Assembly: GCA_900541035.1 (NCBI GenBank)
Contig: UQIN01000022.1
Coordinates: 1-40,735 of the forward strand
Length of the DNA: 40,735 nt
From: an uncultured Collinsella sp.
GTDB lineage: Bacteria > Actinomycetota > Coriobacteriia > Coriobacteriales > Coriobacteriaceae
Reading direction: 5' to 3'
Shown here: piece by piece, positions 40,440 to 40,735 of the stretch
Position numbering within the stretch: the first letter of the stretch is position 1
Layout of the letters: each line of letters begins with the position of its first letter
The notes under the pieces: generated by a model
The model's database searches: none
What the model saw: only the letters and a program-made list of their open reading frames with translations
What the model was told of the DNA's origin: nothing
Translations under genes and position numbers: made by a program

Positions 40440-40735
40440 ATCTATCTATATATAAGAACGCTTGGCGAACAAAACCTGCCTTTTACCGACGGGAAACAAA
40501 TAGCTGATGCTTTTGGAGTAAAGTGGCGCACCAGAGATGACCGATGCCTTAACACCTATAAACCAGCTGGTCATCGCCAATATCAGAAGCTGCTGCTTCG
40601 AATACGGCCTCAGTGAAGCAACTGAGGGTTCTATTCATTTGTGAACAAAATATGGAGTGCGTGATTCCCGCCCGCGGGGCCCCTCCGGTCTGGCAATATA
40701 TCTCCTTGCCGCGCGGCCCGGTCGAACCGGGAACC
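40440..40735. other. Unassigned AT-richer tail of the window
   Basis: No gene I can support. One plus-strand frame stays open to 40616 (ending ...DGKQIADAFGVKWRTRDDRCLN... to a TGA) but has no convincing start and could be a remnant, for example of an integrated element. Hairpins include CCTCAGT/ACTGAGG (40608-40627). The last 70 bp are GC-rich with short inverted repeats (GGCAA/TTGCC, CCCGG/CCGGG); they may start another structured element beyond the edge. Confidence 0.35.

Noticed and set aside
40667..40735. Partial tRNA on the minus strand at the window edge (GGTTCGACC)
   Set aside because: The loop and stem lengths do not fit a T-arm (no C61 after a 7-nt loop).

Overview
The window is about 40.7 kb of high-GC actinobacterial chromosome around the replication origin. 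Gene content and order (gyrA-gyrB-dciA-recF-dnaN-dnaA to the left, rpmH-rnpA-yidD-yidC-khpB-rsmG-parA-parB to the right), GC-rich codon use, tandem WYL regulators of PafB/PafC type and an LPXTG thioester adhesin suggest a gut-type Coriobacteriia member, most likely Collinsella or a close relative. The genus is inferred from gene style; no database was consulted.

Layout. From 178 to 11312 every gene is on the minus strand; from 11658 to 16697 every gene is on the plus strand. Both arms therefore run away from a candidate origin. That origin appears bipartite: one cluster of unusual DnaA boxes (core TTTTCAACA) lies at 11375-11458, the other in the dnaA-dnaN gap (8041-8204) beside an AT-rich stretch with a DnaA-trio-like run at 8014-8028. 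The first gene of the apparent dnaA operon is unusual: a GHKL-type ATPase domain, a long Gln/Pro/Tyr-rich linker and a C-terminal winged helix. Three perfect parS sites precede parA, and two 14/16 matches lie in dnaA and downstream of rlmN.

From 16.9 to 23.8 kb: rlmN, ddl, a DEDDh-exonuclease/iron-sulfur DinG-type helicase fusion, and two overlapping WYL regulators that converge on the helicase gene. From 24.0 to 27.5 kb: a membrane protein with an M28-peptidase fold whose metal-site residues are altered and whose domain is split by about 680 acidic, low-complexity residues, followed by a small membrane protein. From 27.5 to 30.9 kb: a large sortase-anchored thioester/CnaB adhesin. From 31.2 kb: tRNA-Gly(CCC), purB, a TSCPD protein, a Tat lipoprotein, an OmpR-type two-component system, purC, a membrane protein, an M29 aminopeptidase and tRNA-Lys(UUU).

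Observations most worth following up: (1) the GHKL/low-complexity/winged-helix protein at the origin; (2) non-coding modules behind both tRNA genes, each with a T-arm-like sequence in inverted orientation, several GC hairpins (many with GAA loops) and an exact copy of that tRNA's own 3' end; (3) the split, active-site-altered M28 protein; (4) a non-canonical DnaA box together with changed residues in the DnaA recognition helix; (5) Phe at the GyrA quinolone-resistance position (E. coli Ser83).
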